Source: Prescottella equi (GTDB lineage Bacteria > Actinomycetota > Actinomycetes > Mycobacteriales > Mycobacteriaceae). From it: a stretch of 64,000 nucleotides of DNA. This document shows, piece after piece, positions 32,301-39,827 of the stretch. The translations under genes and the position numbers were made by a program. How positions within the stretch are numbered: the stretch's first letter is position 1; every line of letters starts with the position of its first letter. Location of the stretch: contig NZ_JAIVAH010000025.1 of NCBI RefSeq assembly GCF_020171745.1, forward strand, positions 1-64,000, given 5' to 3'. A model generated the notes under the pieces. It ran no database searches. It was given only the letters and a program-made list of their open reading frames with translations, and was not told where the DNA came from.

Positions 32301-32678
32301 CTCCAGGACGTCGTCGGCTCCGACACTCCCGTGCTCGCGGACTGGGCGGTGGGACTCCAGTTCCCGTGCCAGCAGCCGTTCTCGCACGCGAACGGCGTTG
32401 CGGAGGTGCCCGGGTACCGGATCCTCCCCGATCGACCCGGCGCGGTGTCGACAAACCGGTGGCAGGACCACTACGGCGGCGGCCCGCTCGGCTGGACCGA
32501 CCAACTCCTTTCCGCGGAGACCATCCCGTCGTACCTGAACCACGACTGGCGACGCGACTGGGGCCAGGTCGAGCAGTTCACGCCGCGCGACAAGTCCGCG
32601 GTGCCGGCCGAACTCACCACTGTGAGCGAGCGGCGCTCCGGGCTGTGGAACCCGGGCCCGATGGTGCTGAGGTTCTGA
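29376..32678 (+). CDS. Arabinosyltransferase, Emb family
   Basis: This 1100-aa membrane glycosyltransferase of the GT-C type uses decaprenyl-phosphoryl-arabinose to build arabinan for arabinogalactan or lipoarabinomannan, and belongs to the ethambutol target family. An N-terminal helix precedes an extracellular domain; the catalytic acidic motif is Asp288-Asp289-Gly290 (TTADDGYQYT). About thirteen helices follow, then a large C-terminal carbohydrate-binding region. I use the GTG at 29376: TACCAT at 29362-29367 is a possible -10 ending 8 nt before it and no Shine-Dalgarno sequence exists, so a leaderless mRNA is likely. TTG 29355 and ATG 29388 are alternatives. It stands alone, not in an embCAB cluster, so I do not assign embA, B or C. 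Confidence 0.93.
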   Translation: MVDSMVGAEHASAKVATREPGPARPGRWDVRRARLIAIIAGVLGVLSAVAIPLLPVNQDQSTIAWPQNGSTGSVEAPLVSYAPFTFDARIPCATAADLDSGGVLVATMPAGAPGAERYGLVAKTVAATESAPARLEVILRDRSLISTPLSELRGGECAIAVSSTSERTTASIAGSVAAETTKTVDGDVRPQMVGVFSDLDGSAPAGLQVTAELDTRFSTTPTPIKILAMVVAVLATLLALVALHRLDLTDGRRARRFLPSRWWRIGSLDVVVIGTLVLWHFIGATTADDGYQYTMARSAQSSGYMSNYFRYFGVPETPFGTPYYYIFGLLDDIWSASPWVRLPALLAGIVTWLVLSREVVPRLGVAARTSRIALWTGALGFLAVWLPYNNGLRPEPIVAAGVLLTWCSVERAIATRRLLPAAVAILVAAATLSVGPSGIICFAALLAGLRPLLRIVIARARTVGFAALLLPLLAAGTAILVAIFADQALAVVPAMQDAHVAGGPSEKWFSENLRYQWLLNDTADGSLSRRFGIFVMFLGLAVTILAILRKNGRIPGTSVGPSRRIIGVVLGALALMMFTPTKWTHHLGVFAGLAGALAVLTAVAVGTAVLRSPRNRALFAAAVLFLLAFTFIGTNNYWYVSAWGVPWWDKPPSLAGTGAATGLFGGAILMVGVATWCHLRESRVPAPGSRTRWVWALPPLTIAAAVMVAFEVLSLAKGAVSQYPAYSVGRANFDALRGQNCGLANDVLLETDPNASMLQPLSGDVATALAGTESTGFRPNGVASDLSADGETAAAAGTANLVDPDAAPTSTDNTAGTGGGEGAVGINGSTVALPFGLDPAATPVLGSYRASDQMQASLVSGWYGLPDVGADGTRGDIVSVAVAGRIRSVDRDGIVTYGQDLELEYGVRRPDGSVDVLGRALPYDIGPAPSWRNVRVPLDQLPAEADAVRLVASDEDRDPDQWLAVTPPRVPQTRTLQDVVGSDTPVLADWAVGLQFPCQQPFSHANGVAEVPGYRILPDRPGAVSTNRWQDHYGGGPLGWTDQLLSAETIPSYLNHDWRRDWGQVEQFTPRDKSAVPAELTTVSERRSGLWNPGPMVLRF

Positions 32679-32703
32679 CGCGAGTCGAATTCGCGCCGAC
32701 CTC

Positions 32704-32750
32704 TTGACTTCGAGCGGCGAGCGAGAATACTTAAGTACGTGCTTAAGTAT
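32704..32750 (+). promoter_or_regulatory. Promoter and autoregulatory operator of the ArsR-type gene
   Basis: TTGACT (32704-32709) is a good -35. A perfect inverted repeat ATACTTAAG (32727-32735) and CTTAAGTAT (32742-32750), spaced 6 bp, covers the expected -10 and the start codon. The GTG start (32739-32741) sits exactly in the spacer. ArsR-type repressors bind such palindromes, so self-repression is likely. Confidence 0.7.
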
Positions 32751-33092
32751 TCCGCACCGCTCGACGGCGTGTTCCACGCACTGTCGGATCCGAGTCGGCG
32801 CGGGATGGTCGAGCGACTCGGTCGCGGCCCCGCCTCGGTCAGCGAGCTCGCGGCTCCGCTCGACATGTCACTGCCCGCCGTCGTGCAGCATCTCCAGGTG
32901 CTCGAGGCCAGCGGACTGGTGCGGTCGGAGAAGGTCGGCCGCACCCGGACCTGCCATCTGGTGCCGGACGCCCTGGACGGGGCCGGGCAGTGGATTGCTC
33001 AGCGGCGCACGAGTATCGAGCGCCGCCTCGACCGACTCGGCGAGTTTCTCGCCGAGGCCGACGAAGCACCGCCAGCCGAGGAGTTGCCGTGA
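32739..33092 (+). CDS. ArsR/SmtB-family winged-helix regulator
   Basis: This 117-aa regulator has an N-terminal winged helix-turn-helix (about residues 10-80; recognition region ASVSELAAPLDMSLPAVVQHL) of the ArsR subfamily that pairs with SRPBCC/AHSA1 proteins. No metal-binding Cys motif of the CxC type is visible, so metal sensing is unlikely. No Shine-Dalgarno sequence precedes the GTG, which lies inside the operator; translation is probably leaderless. Its stop overlaps the start of the SRPBCC gene (GTGA). Confidence 0.92.
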   Translation: MLKYSAPLDGVFHALSDPSRRGMVERLGRGPASVSELAAPLDMSLPAVVQHLQVLEASGLVRSEKVGRTRTCHLVPDALDGAGQWIAQRRTSIERRLDRLGEFLAEADEAPPAEELP

Positions 33093-33562
33093 GTACCCGA
33101 TCGGTCACCCATTCCACCTTCGTCGTCGAGCGCATCTACGACGCCGATCCCGCCCGCGTGTTCCATGCGTTCGCCGACCCCGAGGCCAAGGCCCGCTGGT
33201 TCACCCACCCCGACGAGTGGGTCTCGGAGGCGGGCACGATGGACTTCCGCGTCGGCGGTCGCGAGACCGTCAGCGGCGGCCCGAAAGGCGGACCGGTGCA
33301 CTCGTTCTCGTCGATCTACCAGGACATCGTCCCGGACGAACGGATCGTCTACACCTACGACATGCACATGGACGACGTCCGGACGTCGGTGTCGCTGGCC
33401 ACGATCGAACTCTCCCCCTCGGGCGAGGGCACCCGACTGGTGATGACCGAGCAGGGCGCCTTCCTCGACGGCTACGACGACGCCGGCTCCCGCGAGGAGG
33501 GCACCATCCTGCTGCTCGACGCGCTCGGCGCCGCCCTCGCGGCGGAGTCCACCGAAGCCTGA
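33089..33562 (+). CDS. SRPBCC (AHSA1-type START-like) domain protein
   Basis: This 157-aa protein has the SRPBCC fold. It begins VERIYDADPARVFHAFADPE with the typical W-F region, and continues with TYDMHMDD and TRLVMTEQGAFLDGYD near the end. Such proteins bind hydrophobic ligands in a deep pocket. The GTG at 33089 overlaps the ArsR stop by 4 bp, so the pair is a translation-coupled regulator-effector unit. The ligand is unknown. It converges with cysQ, with only 4 bp between the stops. Confidence 0.92.
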   Translation: MSTRSVTHSTFVVERIYDADPARVFHAFADPEAKARWFTHPDEWVSEAGTMDFRVGGRETVSGGPKGGPVHSFSSIYQDIVPDERIVYTYDMHMDDVRTSVSLATIELSPSGEGTRLVMTEQGAFLDGYDDAGSREEGTILLLDALGAALAAESTEA

Positions 33563-33566
33563 ACCA

Positions 33567-34682
33567 CTACGGGTGGGGCTCGATGATCGCCGTGATCGCC
33601 TCGATCTCGGCGCTCGGGATGACGAAGTGTTCGGTGATCGCGACGGTCAGGGTGTCCCGGCCTGTGGTCATGTCGAGCAGGAATCGGGCGACCACGTCGG
33701 TGCCCCACTCCCGGAACTCGAGGTCGCGGACCGCGCTGATCGGCCGGTACTGTGCGCCGGTTTCGAGCATCGACCGGATCTCGTCGCCGGAATCGCCTGT
33801 CCGCTGGCCGTTCTCGTAGCGGTGACAGTGCCGGGCGAGACGCACCTTGCTCGCGTCGTGGGTGACGAGCGAGCTGATGTACTCGCGGGCCATCGCCACC
33901 CGCGGGCTGTCGGTGGGCCCACCGGTCTCCTCGGCGATGCCCGCGAGCAGTGGCACCGCGAGGTCGCGGCGGCAGATCAGCAGGTCCGGCAGGTACGGGT
34001 GGGCCTCGTTGTACCGCAACGGTGTTCCGTCGATCCGGGAGCAGTGCAGTCCCGCCGCGAGGGCCACGCCGACCGGCGCCGCCGAGTCCCACTCCCACTG
34101 CCCACCGGCGTGCACGTAGGCGTCGGCGTCGCCCCGCAGAACCGCCATCGCCTTCGCACCCGCCGAGCCCATCGGCTCGACGGTGCCGCCGACGCGTCGC
34201 GCGAGTGCGTCGACGAACGCGGGAGGCCTGCTGTCGCTCACCAGGATCCGCGGGCGGTCCCGCTCCGACGCCACTGCCTGTGCGGTTCCGCTGACGTACA
34301 CCTCGCCGCGCGCGGGCTGTGCGACCGCAGCCGCGGCGATGCCCACCCCGCGCTCCCACAACGCGACGTGCACGGCCCAGTCGGATCGTCCGGCCAGGCC
34401 GTACTCGCGGGAGCCGTCGAGCGGGTCGATGATCCAGACCCGCTCGTTGTCGAGGCGGGCCGCGTCGTCGGCGGATTCCTCGGACAGCACGGCGTCGTGG
34501 GGGCGGGCGGCGGCCAGCCGTTCCAGCAGGAGCGCGTTGGCGGCCTTGTCGCCGCGTCGGCCCAACTCCTTCGCGGCGGCCTTGTCGAGCGGGGCCTCCC
34601 CCAACTCCCGGGCACGGATCTCCAGCAGCAGGTCGCCCGCGCGCGTGGCGAGGTCGGCGGCAAGTTCGGCGTCGGTGCTCAC
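33567..34682 (-). CDS. cysQ: CysQ-type 3'(2'),5'-bisphosphate nucleotidase with C-terminal NTF2-like domain
   Basis: The first ~250 residues are a lithium-sensitive phosphatase of the inositol-monophosphatase superfamily: metal-site motif WIIDPLDGS (Asp86, Asp89) and C-terminal [10 protein letters not shown]. CysQ hydrolyses PAP, the product of sulfotransferases, to AMP. M. tuberculosis CysQ is about 267 aa. Here the frame runs on without a stop to 371 aa; residues ~262-371 ([29 protein letters not shown], ending [12 protein letters not shown]) resemble an NTF2/SnoaL-type (DUF8021-like) domain. The start GTG at 34682 overlaps the cysNC stop (GTGA), so it is the third gene of the PAPS operon. 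The extra domain's role is unknown. Confidence 0.9.
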   Translation of the reverse strand: MSTDAELAADLATRAGDLLLEIRARELGEAPLDKAAAKELGRRGDKAANALLLERLAAARPHDAVLSEESADDAARLDNERVWIIDPLDGSREYGLAGRSDWAVHVALWERGVGIAAAAVAQPARGEVYVSGTAQAVASERDRPRILVSDSRPPAFVDALARRVGGTVEPMGSAGAKAMAVLRGDADAYVHAGGQWEWDSAAPVGVALAAGLHCSRIDGTPLRYNEAHPYLPDLLICRRDLAVPLLAGIAEETGGPTDSPRVAMAREYISSLVTHDASKVRLARHCHRYENGQRTGDSGDEIRSMLETGAQYRPISAVRDLEFREWGTDVVARFLLDMTTGRDTLTVAITEHFVIPSAEIEAITAIIEPHP

Positions 34683-36532
34683 AGGTGCAGATACTCCATG
34701 ATCTTCGCGGCCTGCGCGACCGGGTCGCCGTCCTCGGGCCGCAGCACCATCTCGGCGCGCTCCGGAGCCTCGTACGGGTCGTCGACGCCGGTGAACCCGG
34801 TGATCTCCCCCGCCCGCGCCTTGGCGTACATCCCCTTCGGGTCGCGCGCCTCGCACTGTTCGATCGGGGTGTCGACGAACACCTCGACGAAGGGCAGTCC
34901 GGCCTCCTCGTGCAACCGGCGTACCCGATCGCGGTCCTCGCGGTAGGGACTGATGAGCGAGGCCACCGCGACCATGCCGGCGTCGGCGAGCAACTGCGCG
35001 ACGGCCCCGACCCGTCGGACGTTCTCGGCCCGGTCGTCGGCGCTGAACCCGAGGTCGGCGTTGAGTCCGTGCCGCAGGTTGTCGCCGTCGAGCCGGTACG
35101 CGGGGACACCCGCGGCGACGAGGCGTCGTTCGAGCTCGACCGCGACCGTGGACTTGCCGGACGCCGACAGGCCCGTGAGCCACACCGTCGATCCTCGGGT
35201 CGCCCGCTCGTCGCGGGACACCGCGGCCGAGTGCCACACCACCTTCGATTCCTTGAGGGTGGGCCCGGTGATCATGCCGGCGGCGACGGTGTTGCCGGTC
35301 GTGTCGTCGACGAGGATGAAGCTACCGGTGACCCGGTTGCGTCGGTACGGGTCGAACAGCAGCGGCTGCTGGGTGCGCAGCTGGACGCGTCCGATCTCGT
35401 TGAGCGTCAACGACTGTGCCGTCTCGTCGCGGTGCAGCGTGTTGACGTCGAGACGGTAGTCGAGCCGCACCACCTGAGCCTTCGTCGCGCGGGTGGTGTG
35501 CAGGACGGTGTACCGCGCGTCGGGGCTCAGCGACGACTGCTCGGTGAACCAGCAGATCATCGCGTCGAGTTCCTGACCGAGGAGTGGTCGATTGTTCGGT
35601 CGACACAGGGTGTCGCCGCGGCTGACGTCGAGGTCGTCGGCGAGCTGCACGCACACCGCGGACGGCGCGAACGCCTCCTTCACCTCCTCGCCGCCCGGCC
35701 CCCAGATCGCGGAGATCGTGGACGTGAAGCCCGACGGCAGCGCGACCACCTCGTCGCCGGGTTTGAAGACGCCGCTGGCCACGGTGCCCGCGTAGCCGCG
35801 GAAGTCGTGCAGGTCGGCGTCGGTCTGCCGCTGCGGCCGGATCACGTACTGGACCGGCAGCCGCGCGTCGATGAGGTTCCTGTCGGACGCGATGTGCACG
35901 TCCTCGAGATGGTGCAGCAGCGACGAACCCTCGTACCACGGCATGTTCTCGGTGCGGGTGACGATGTTGTCGCCCTTGAGCGCCGACACCGGAATGAAGG
36001 TGAGGTCGTGCACGTCGAGTTTGGTCGCGAACTGACCGAACTCGTCCTTGATCTCCTCGAACCGCTCCTGCGACCAGTCGACGAGATCCATCTTGTTGAC
36101 GCACAGCACCAGGTGCGGGATCCCCAGCAGCGTCGACAGGAACGCGTGCCGCCGGGTCTGCTCGAGCACGCCCTTGCGGGCGTCGACGAGGATCAGCGCG
36201 AGGTCCGCGGTGGAGGCCCCGGTGACCATGTTGCGGGTGTACTGCTCGTGCCCGGGGGTGTCCGCGATGATGAATTTGCGCTGCGGCGTAGCGAAGTAAC
36301 GATGCGCGACGTCGATCGTGATGCCCTGTTCCCGTTCGGCGCGGAGCCCGTCGGTGAGCAGCGCCAGATCGGTGTACTCGGTGCCGCGCTCGCGGCTGCT
36401 GCGTTCGACAGCCTCGAGCTGGTCCTCGAAGATCGACTTCGAGTCGTACAGGAGGCGTCCGATCAGGGTGGACTTGCCGTCGTCGACGCTGCCCGCGGTC
36501 GCGACGCGGAGGAGTTGCTGGGTGTGGGCCAT
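34679..36532 (-). CDS. cysNC: Bifunctional sulfate adenylyltransferase large subunit / APS kinase
   Basis: This 617-aa fusion makes PAPS. The N-terminal CysN GTPase (P-loop GSVDDGKST at 14-22, [20 protein letters not shown]) drives CysD to form APS. The C-terminal CysC kinase (P-loop GLSASGKST with Lys460, then [18 protein letters not shown]) phosphorylates APS to PAPS. The same fusion is found in mycobacteria. The ATG at 36532 overlaps the cysD stop (ATGA). No cysH reductase is in this operon, which fits PAPS being made here for sulfonation. Confidence 0.97.
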   Translation of the reverse strand: MAHTQQLLRVATAGSVDDGKSTLIGRLLYDSKSIFEDQLEAVERSSRERGTEYTDLALLTDGLRAEREQGITIDVAHRYFATPQRKFIIADTPGHEQYTRNMVTGASTADLALILVDARKGVLEQTRRHAFLSTLLGIPHLVLCVNKMDLVDWSQERFEEIKDEFGQFATKLDVHDLTFIPVSALKGDNIVTRTENMPWYEGSSLLHHLEDVHIASDRNLIDARLPVQYVIRPQRQTDADLHDFRGYAGTVASGVFKPGDEVVALPSGFTSTISAIWGPGGEEVKEAFAPSAVCVQLADDLDVSRGDTLCRPNNRPLLGQELDAMICWFTEQSSLSPDARYTVLHTTRATKAQVVRLDYRLDVNTLHRDETAQSLTLNEIGRVQLRTQQPLLFDPYRRNRVTGSFILVDDTTGNTVAAGMITGPTLKESKVVWHSAAVSRDERATRGSTVWLTGLSASGKSTVAVELERRLVAAGVPAYRLDGDNLRHGLNADLGFSADDRAENVRRVGAVAQLLADAGMVAVASLISPYREDRDRVRRLHEEAGLPFVEVFVDTPIEQCEARDPKGMYAKARAGEITGFTGVDDPYEAPERAEMVLRPEDGDPVAQAAKIMEYLHL

Positions 36533-37458
36533 CAGAAGTACCCCTCCTTCTTGCGATCTTCCATGCCGGCCTCGGAGATCCGGTCGTCGGCGCGGGTGGC
36601 GCCGCGCTCGGTGATGCGGCTGGCCGCGACCTCGGTGACGACCTCGGCGGCGGTGGAGGCCGACGACTCGACGCAGCCCGTGCACGTCGCGTCACCGACG
36701 GTGCGGAACCGCACGAGCTCGTCACGCGACTCCTCCCCGGGAAGCAGCGTCAGGAACCGCGTGTCCGCCAACAGCATTCCGTCCCGTTCGACGACCGGGC
36801 GGCGGTGCGCGTAGTAGATCGACGGCAGCTCGATCTCCTCCTCGAGGATGTACTGCCAGATGTCGAGTTCGGTCCAGTTCGACAGCGGGAACACCCGAAT
36901 GTGCTCGCCGCGGCGATGCCGACCGTTGTAGAGGTTCCACAGTTCGGGCCGCTGTGCCTTGGGATCCCACTGCCCGAACTCGTCGCGGAAGCTGAACACG
37001 CGCTCCTTGGCGCGGGCCTTCTCCTCGTCGCGTCGGGCACCGCCGAACACCGCGTCGAACCTGTTCTCCCGGATGCCGCGCAGCAGCGAGTGGGTCTGCA
37101 GCCGGTTGCGGCTCGCGCGCGGTCCGGTCTCGTCGACGACCCGTCCCGCCGCGATGTCGTCCTCGACGCTCGCCACCACGAGCCGCAGGCCGAGCCGTTC
37201 GACGGTGGCGTCCCGGAACTCGATGACCTCGTCGAAGTTGTGGCCGGTGTCGACGTGCATCACGGGGAACGGCAGCGGCGCCGGCCAGAACGCCTTGGCA
37301 GCGACGTGGAGCATCACCACCGAGTCCTTGCCGCCGGAGAACAGCAGGACCGGACGTTCGAAGGTCGCGGCGACCTCTCGGAAGATGTGGACCGCCTCGG
37401 CCTCGAGCGCCTGCAGGTGCGACAGCTCGTAGGTGGACGGGGATGCCAGGGGTGTCAC
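36532..37458 (-). CDS. cysD: Sulfate adenylyltransferase subunit 2
   Basis: CysD (308 aa) is the PP-loop ATP pyrophosphatase that condenses ATP and sulfate to APS. The PP-loop SGGKDS is at residues 41-46, and MHVDTGHNFDEVIEFRD and FGGARRDEEKARAKERVFS are typical. I choose the GTG at 37458 because GAGGAG lies 6 nt upstream; an ATG at 37488 would place the start inside the palindromic operator and has no ribosome-binding site. It is the first gene of cysD-cysNC-cysQ. Confidence 0.95.
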   Translation of the reverse strand: MTPLASPSTYELSHLQALEAEAVHIFREVAATFERPVLLFSGGKDSVVMLHVAAKAFWPAPLPFPVMHVDTGHNFDEVIEFRDATVERLGLRLVVASVEDDIAAGRVVDETGPRASRNRLQTHSLLRGIRENRFDAVFGGARRDEEKARAKERVFSFRDEFGQWDPKAQRPELWNLYNGRHRRGEHIRVFPLSNWTELDIWQYILEEEIELPSIYYAHRRPVVERDGMLLADTRFLTLLPGEESRDELVRFRTVGDATCTGCVESSASTAAEVVTEVAASRITERGATRADDRISEAGMEDRKKEGYF

Positions 37459-37481
37459 GCGCGACTCCTCGACGATTCGCT

Positions 37482-37497
37482 GGTACATATTTGTACC
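37482..37497. promoter_or_regulatory. 16-bp palindromic operator upstream of cysD
   Basis: GGTACATATTTGTACC has perfect 6-bp arms (GGTACA/TGTACC) around TATT. It lies 23 bp upstream of the cysD start. The identical 16-mer occurs once more in the window (38621-38636), 21 bp upstream of the DUF1214 gene. I infer that both are bound by the IclR-type regulator encoded between them. Confidence 0.75.
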
Positions 37498-37526
37498 GGG
37501 TCGGTTCGAAAACTGACTTCGAGCCG

Positions 37527-37556
37527 AGAATAGAACCGGTTCCACCTTTCGGTCAA
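37527..37556 (-). promoter_or_regulatory. cysD: Candidate cysD promoter (TTGACC-18-TATTCT)
   Basis: On the minus strand TTGACC (37551-37556) and TATTCT (37527-37532) are 18 bp apart. Transcription would begin near 37520, so the palindrome at 37482-37497 would lie just downstream of the start site, where a bound repressor would block elongation. A second promoter within the palindrome itself is possible. Confidence 0.5.
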
Positions 37557-37573
37557 TGGCTTGCCCGAGGTGA

Positions 37574-37620
37574 CCGAATGTCACACCGGTTCACTCCAAC
37601 TGGACGCGTGTGACATTCGG
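37574..37620. promoter_or_regulatory. 13-bp inverted repeat upstream of the cysD promoter
   Basis: CCGAATGTCACAC (37574-37586) and GTGTGACATTCGG (37608-37620) are perfect inverted copies separated by 21 bp, between the regulator stop (37626) and the cysD -35 (37551). It may be the regulator's terminator (no T-tract follows) or a two-site activator element spaced about three helical turns. Confidence 0.5.
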
Positions 37621-37625
37621 CCAGG

Positions 37626-38564
37626 TCAGGAGGTGCGCACCGGGCGCCGACCGCCGACCTCCGCGGTCACCGCGTCCGCCGCGGCCACGAGCGCCTCGCC
37701 GCGACGGGCGATCTCCGCACCGCTGATCGGCCCACCCACGTCGAGCGTGAGCACCAGCGCCTGATGCCCGTCCGCGTCGTAGACCGGTGCCGCGATCAGG
37801 CTCACCGGGTAGTCGACGTCGGACTCGGTCTCGCTGTGCAGGTAGACGCGCTCGCCGAGACTCGACACCATCTCGCCGATCAGCTCGCGCAGTTCCGTCG
37901 GCAGGTCCCGACCCGCGACGCCGGCCATGAGCGAGAACAGCTTGCGCCCGACCGGAGTCAACCGTTCGACGAGGTACCCGACGTTGCGGCAGTCGTCGAC
38001 GACCCGCCCGAGCAGTTCCCGATCGAGGACGACCGGCAGCGCGGGATCGCGCCGTAGCCACGCCTCGAGGTCGTCGTCGCTGTCCCAGATCACGTACATG
38101 AGGCCGACCGGCGGTGCGAACGGGTATGCCTGACCGACCCGGGCAGCGGTGCGCCCCAGCGCCATTCCGGGAGGGGCGACGGTCTCGAGGATCATCACCT
38201 GGTCGCCGACCACCGCGGACGCCGTGCACACCGCGCCGAACTCGGCGGCAACCGCGTCGAGCTGGGCCCGTGCGATCGACCCGACGGCGAAGCCGCGCTG
38301 CGCCGCACGACCGGCGGCGATCAGGGCCGGACCGAGTCCGTACGTCTTGGAGTGCGGATCGCGGGTGAGGTATCCCGCCGACACTAGTTCGGAGAGGATC
38401 CCGAGGCACGTGGGCTTGCTGATCGACAGCGCCCGCGCCAGTTCCGACAGTCCGAAGCGCTGCTCCTCACGAGCAACGAGGAAGTCGAGGATCTGGACCA
38501 CCCGCTCGGTCGGCGGAGAACGGCGTCCACTCGACTCGCCGGACTCGGCAATCCCTGAGGTCAT
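37626..38564 (-). CDS. IclR-family transcriptional regulator
   Basis: This 312-aa protein has an N-terminal winged helix-turn-helix (about residues 18-80; LSELARALSISKPTCLGILSELV) and a C-terminal IclR effector-binding domain. It starts at the ATG at 38564 with GGAG 6 nt upstream. It lies between the PAPS-synthesis operon and the DUF1214-SDR-sulfotransferase operon, each preceded by the same palindrome, so it is the obvious candidate to control both. IclR proteins bind small organic ligands; a sulfonation substrate or product would fit, but this is inference. Confidence 0.93.
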   Translation of the reverse strand: MTSGIAESGESSGRRSPPTERVVQILDFLVAREEQRFGLSELARALSISKPTCLGILSELVSAGYLTRDPHSKTYGLGPALIAAGRAAQRGFAVGSIARAQLDAVAAEFGAVCTASAVVGDQVMILETVAPPGMALGRTAARVGQAYPFAPPVGLMYVIWDSDDDLEAWLRRDPALPVVLDRELLGRVVDDCRNVGYLVERLTPVGRKLFSLMAGVAGRDLPTELRELIGEMVSSLGERVYLHSETESDVDYPVSLIAAPVYDADGHQALVLTLDVGGPISGAEIARRGEALVAAADAVTAEVGGRRPVRTS

Positions 38565-38620
38565 TGACCACTCCTTGAAACACGTTCTATCGTCTGACTC
38601 ATCGCAAGTTCTACCACCCA

Positions 38621-38636
38621 GGTACATATTTGTACC
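38621..38636. promoter_or_regulatory. 16-bp palindromic operator upstream of the DUF1214 operon
   Basis: This is an exact copy of the GGTACATATTTGTACC element found upstream of cysD. It lies 21 bp before the GTG start of the DUF1214 gene and 56 bp before the divergent regulator start, so it could serve both directions. Confidence 0.75.
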
Positions 38637-38657
38637 ACCGGATCGAAGGAGCAAGGT

Positions 38658-39824
38658 GTGCTGACGGATCCACTCGCCGAGGCCATGGCCGAGGCCGAGA
38701 AACTGGTCGAGAGTGCCCCCCACATCCGGTCGGAGCAGGACCTGCTCGAGGGAATGCAGTACCTCGCGGGCGGCATCCTCGCGACCGTGCATGCCGCGTG
38801 GGCCACCGAGAAGACCCATCCGAACTTCATCCAGGGCACCGGGCCGTACATGAAGATGGGGCTGGACAACCCGGACACGCTCTACTTCGGCGCGCGGATC
38901 AACGACGACGCCGAGTACATCGTGACCGGCACCCGCGGCACCACCGCCGACTTGAGCTTCCAGGTACTCAGTGGCAACTACACCAACGCGAACGTGCCCG
39001 GCAGCGAGATCGCGTTCGACGACCGGGAACTCCACATCGAGGACGACGGCACGTTCGTCGCCACGTTCGGTCCGGGGCCGGCGGACGGACGCCGCAACCA
39101 CTTCACCCTCGCTCCGGGCTCGTCACAGCTGGTGGTCCGCGAGGTCTACAGCGACTGGAGCCAGAAGCGGGGCAGCATCCGGATCGAGCGCGCCGACCGC
39201 ATCGGCGTCCCGGCGCCGCCGCTCACGAGGGAAGAGACCGAGAAGCGCTTCGCCCGCGCCGGTAAGGCCCTGGTCGGGCGCGTCAAGACGTGGCTGCAGT
39301 TCCCCCAGTGGTTCTACGACAACCTGCCGGTCAACACGATGACCGCACCACGGCTGACCCCGGGCGGGCTGGCCACGCAGTACTCCTCGGTGGGCCACTA
39401 CGAACTCGCCGACGACGAGGCGATGATCATCACCGTCCCGAAATCGGATGCGCCCTACCAGGGTTTCCAGCTCGGCAGCCTCTGGTACATCTCGCTGGAC
39501 TACATCGATCACCAGACCTCGCTGAACAACACCCAGGCGCAGGTCGATCCGGACGGGATGATCCGGATGGTCCTCAGCGAGCAGAACCCGGGTGTGACCA
39601 ACTGGCTCGAGGCCCTCGGCCATCCGCGCGGCTACCTGCAGTTCCGGTGGCAGCGGACGTCGCGGGAGTTCACAGCCGAGGACGGCCCCACCGTCGAGGT
39701 CGTGAAGCTCGACGAGGTCGCCGCGAAACTGCCGTTCCACGAACACAACAAGATCACGCCGGAGGACTTCGCCACCCGCATCGCGGGACGCCGGGCCGCC
39801 GTCGCCGACCGGATGCTGGGGTAG
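38658..39824 (+). CDS. DUF1214-domain protein (Rv3531c-like)
   Basis: This 388-aa protein starts at the GTG at 38658 (AAGGAG 7 nt upstream). The N-terminal half is unassigned; the C-terminal part has the DUF1214 core (FQLGSLWYISLDYIDHQTSLN, then PDGMIRMVLSEQNPGVTNWL). There is no signal peptide or membrane helix. The function is unknown. It heads the operon DUF1214-SDR-sulfotransferase; from memory, M. tuberculosis Rv3531c-Rv3530c-Rv3529c has the same order and similar lengths inside the cholesterol-catabolism region, so a steroid-related or lipid substrate is a reasonable guess. Confidence 0.85.
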   Translation: MLTDPLAEAMAEAEKLVESAPHIRSEQDLLEGMQYLAGGILATVHAAWATEKTHPNFIQGTGPYMKMGLDNPDTLYFGARINDDAEYIVTGTRGTTADLSFQVLSGNYTNANVPGSEIAFDDRELHIEDDGTFVATFGPGPADGRRNHFTLAPGSSQLVVREVYSDWSQKRGSIRIERADRIGVPAPPLTREETEKRFARAGKALVGRVKTWLQFPQWFYDNLPVNTMTAPRLTPGGLATQYSSVGHYELADDEAMIITVPKSDAPYQGFQLGSLWYISLDYIDHQTSLNNTQAQVDPDGMIRMVLSEQNPGVTNWLEALGHPRGYLQFRWQRTSREFTAEDGPTVEVVKLDEVAAKLPFHEHNKITPEDFATRIAGRRAAVADRMLG

Positions 39825-39827
39825 ACA

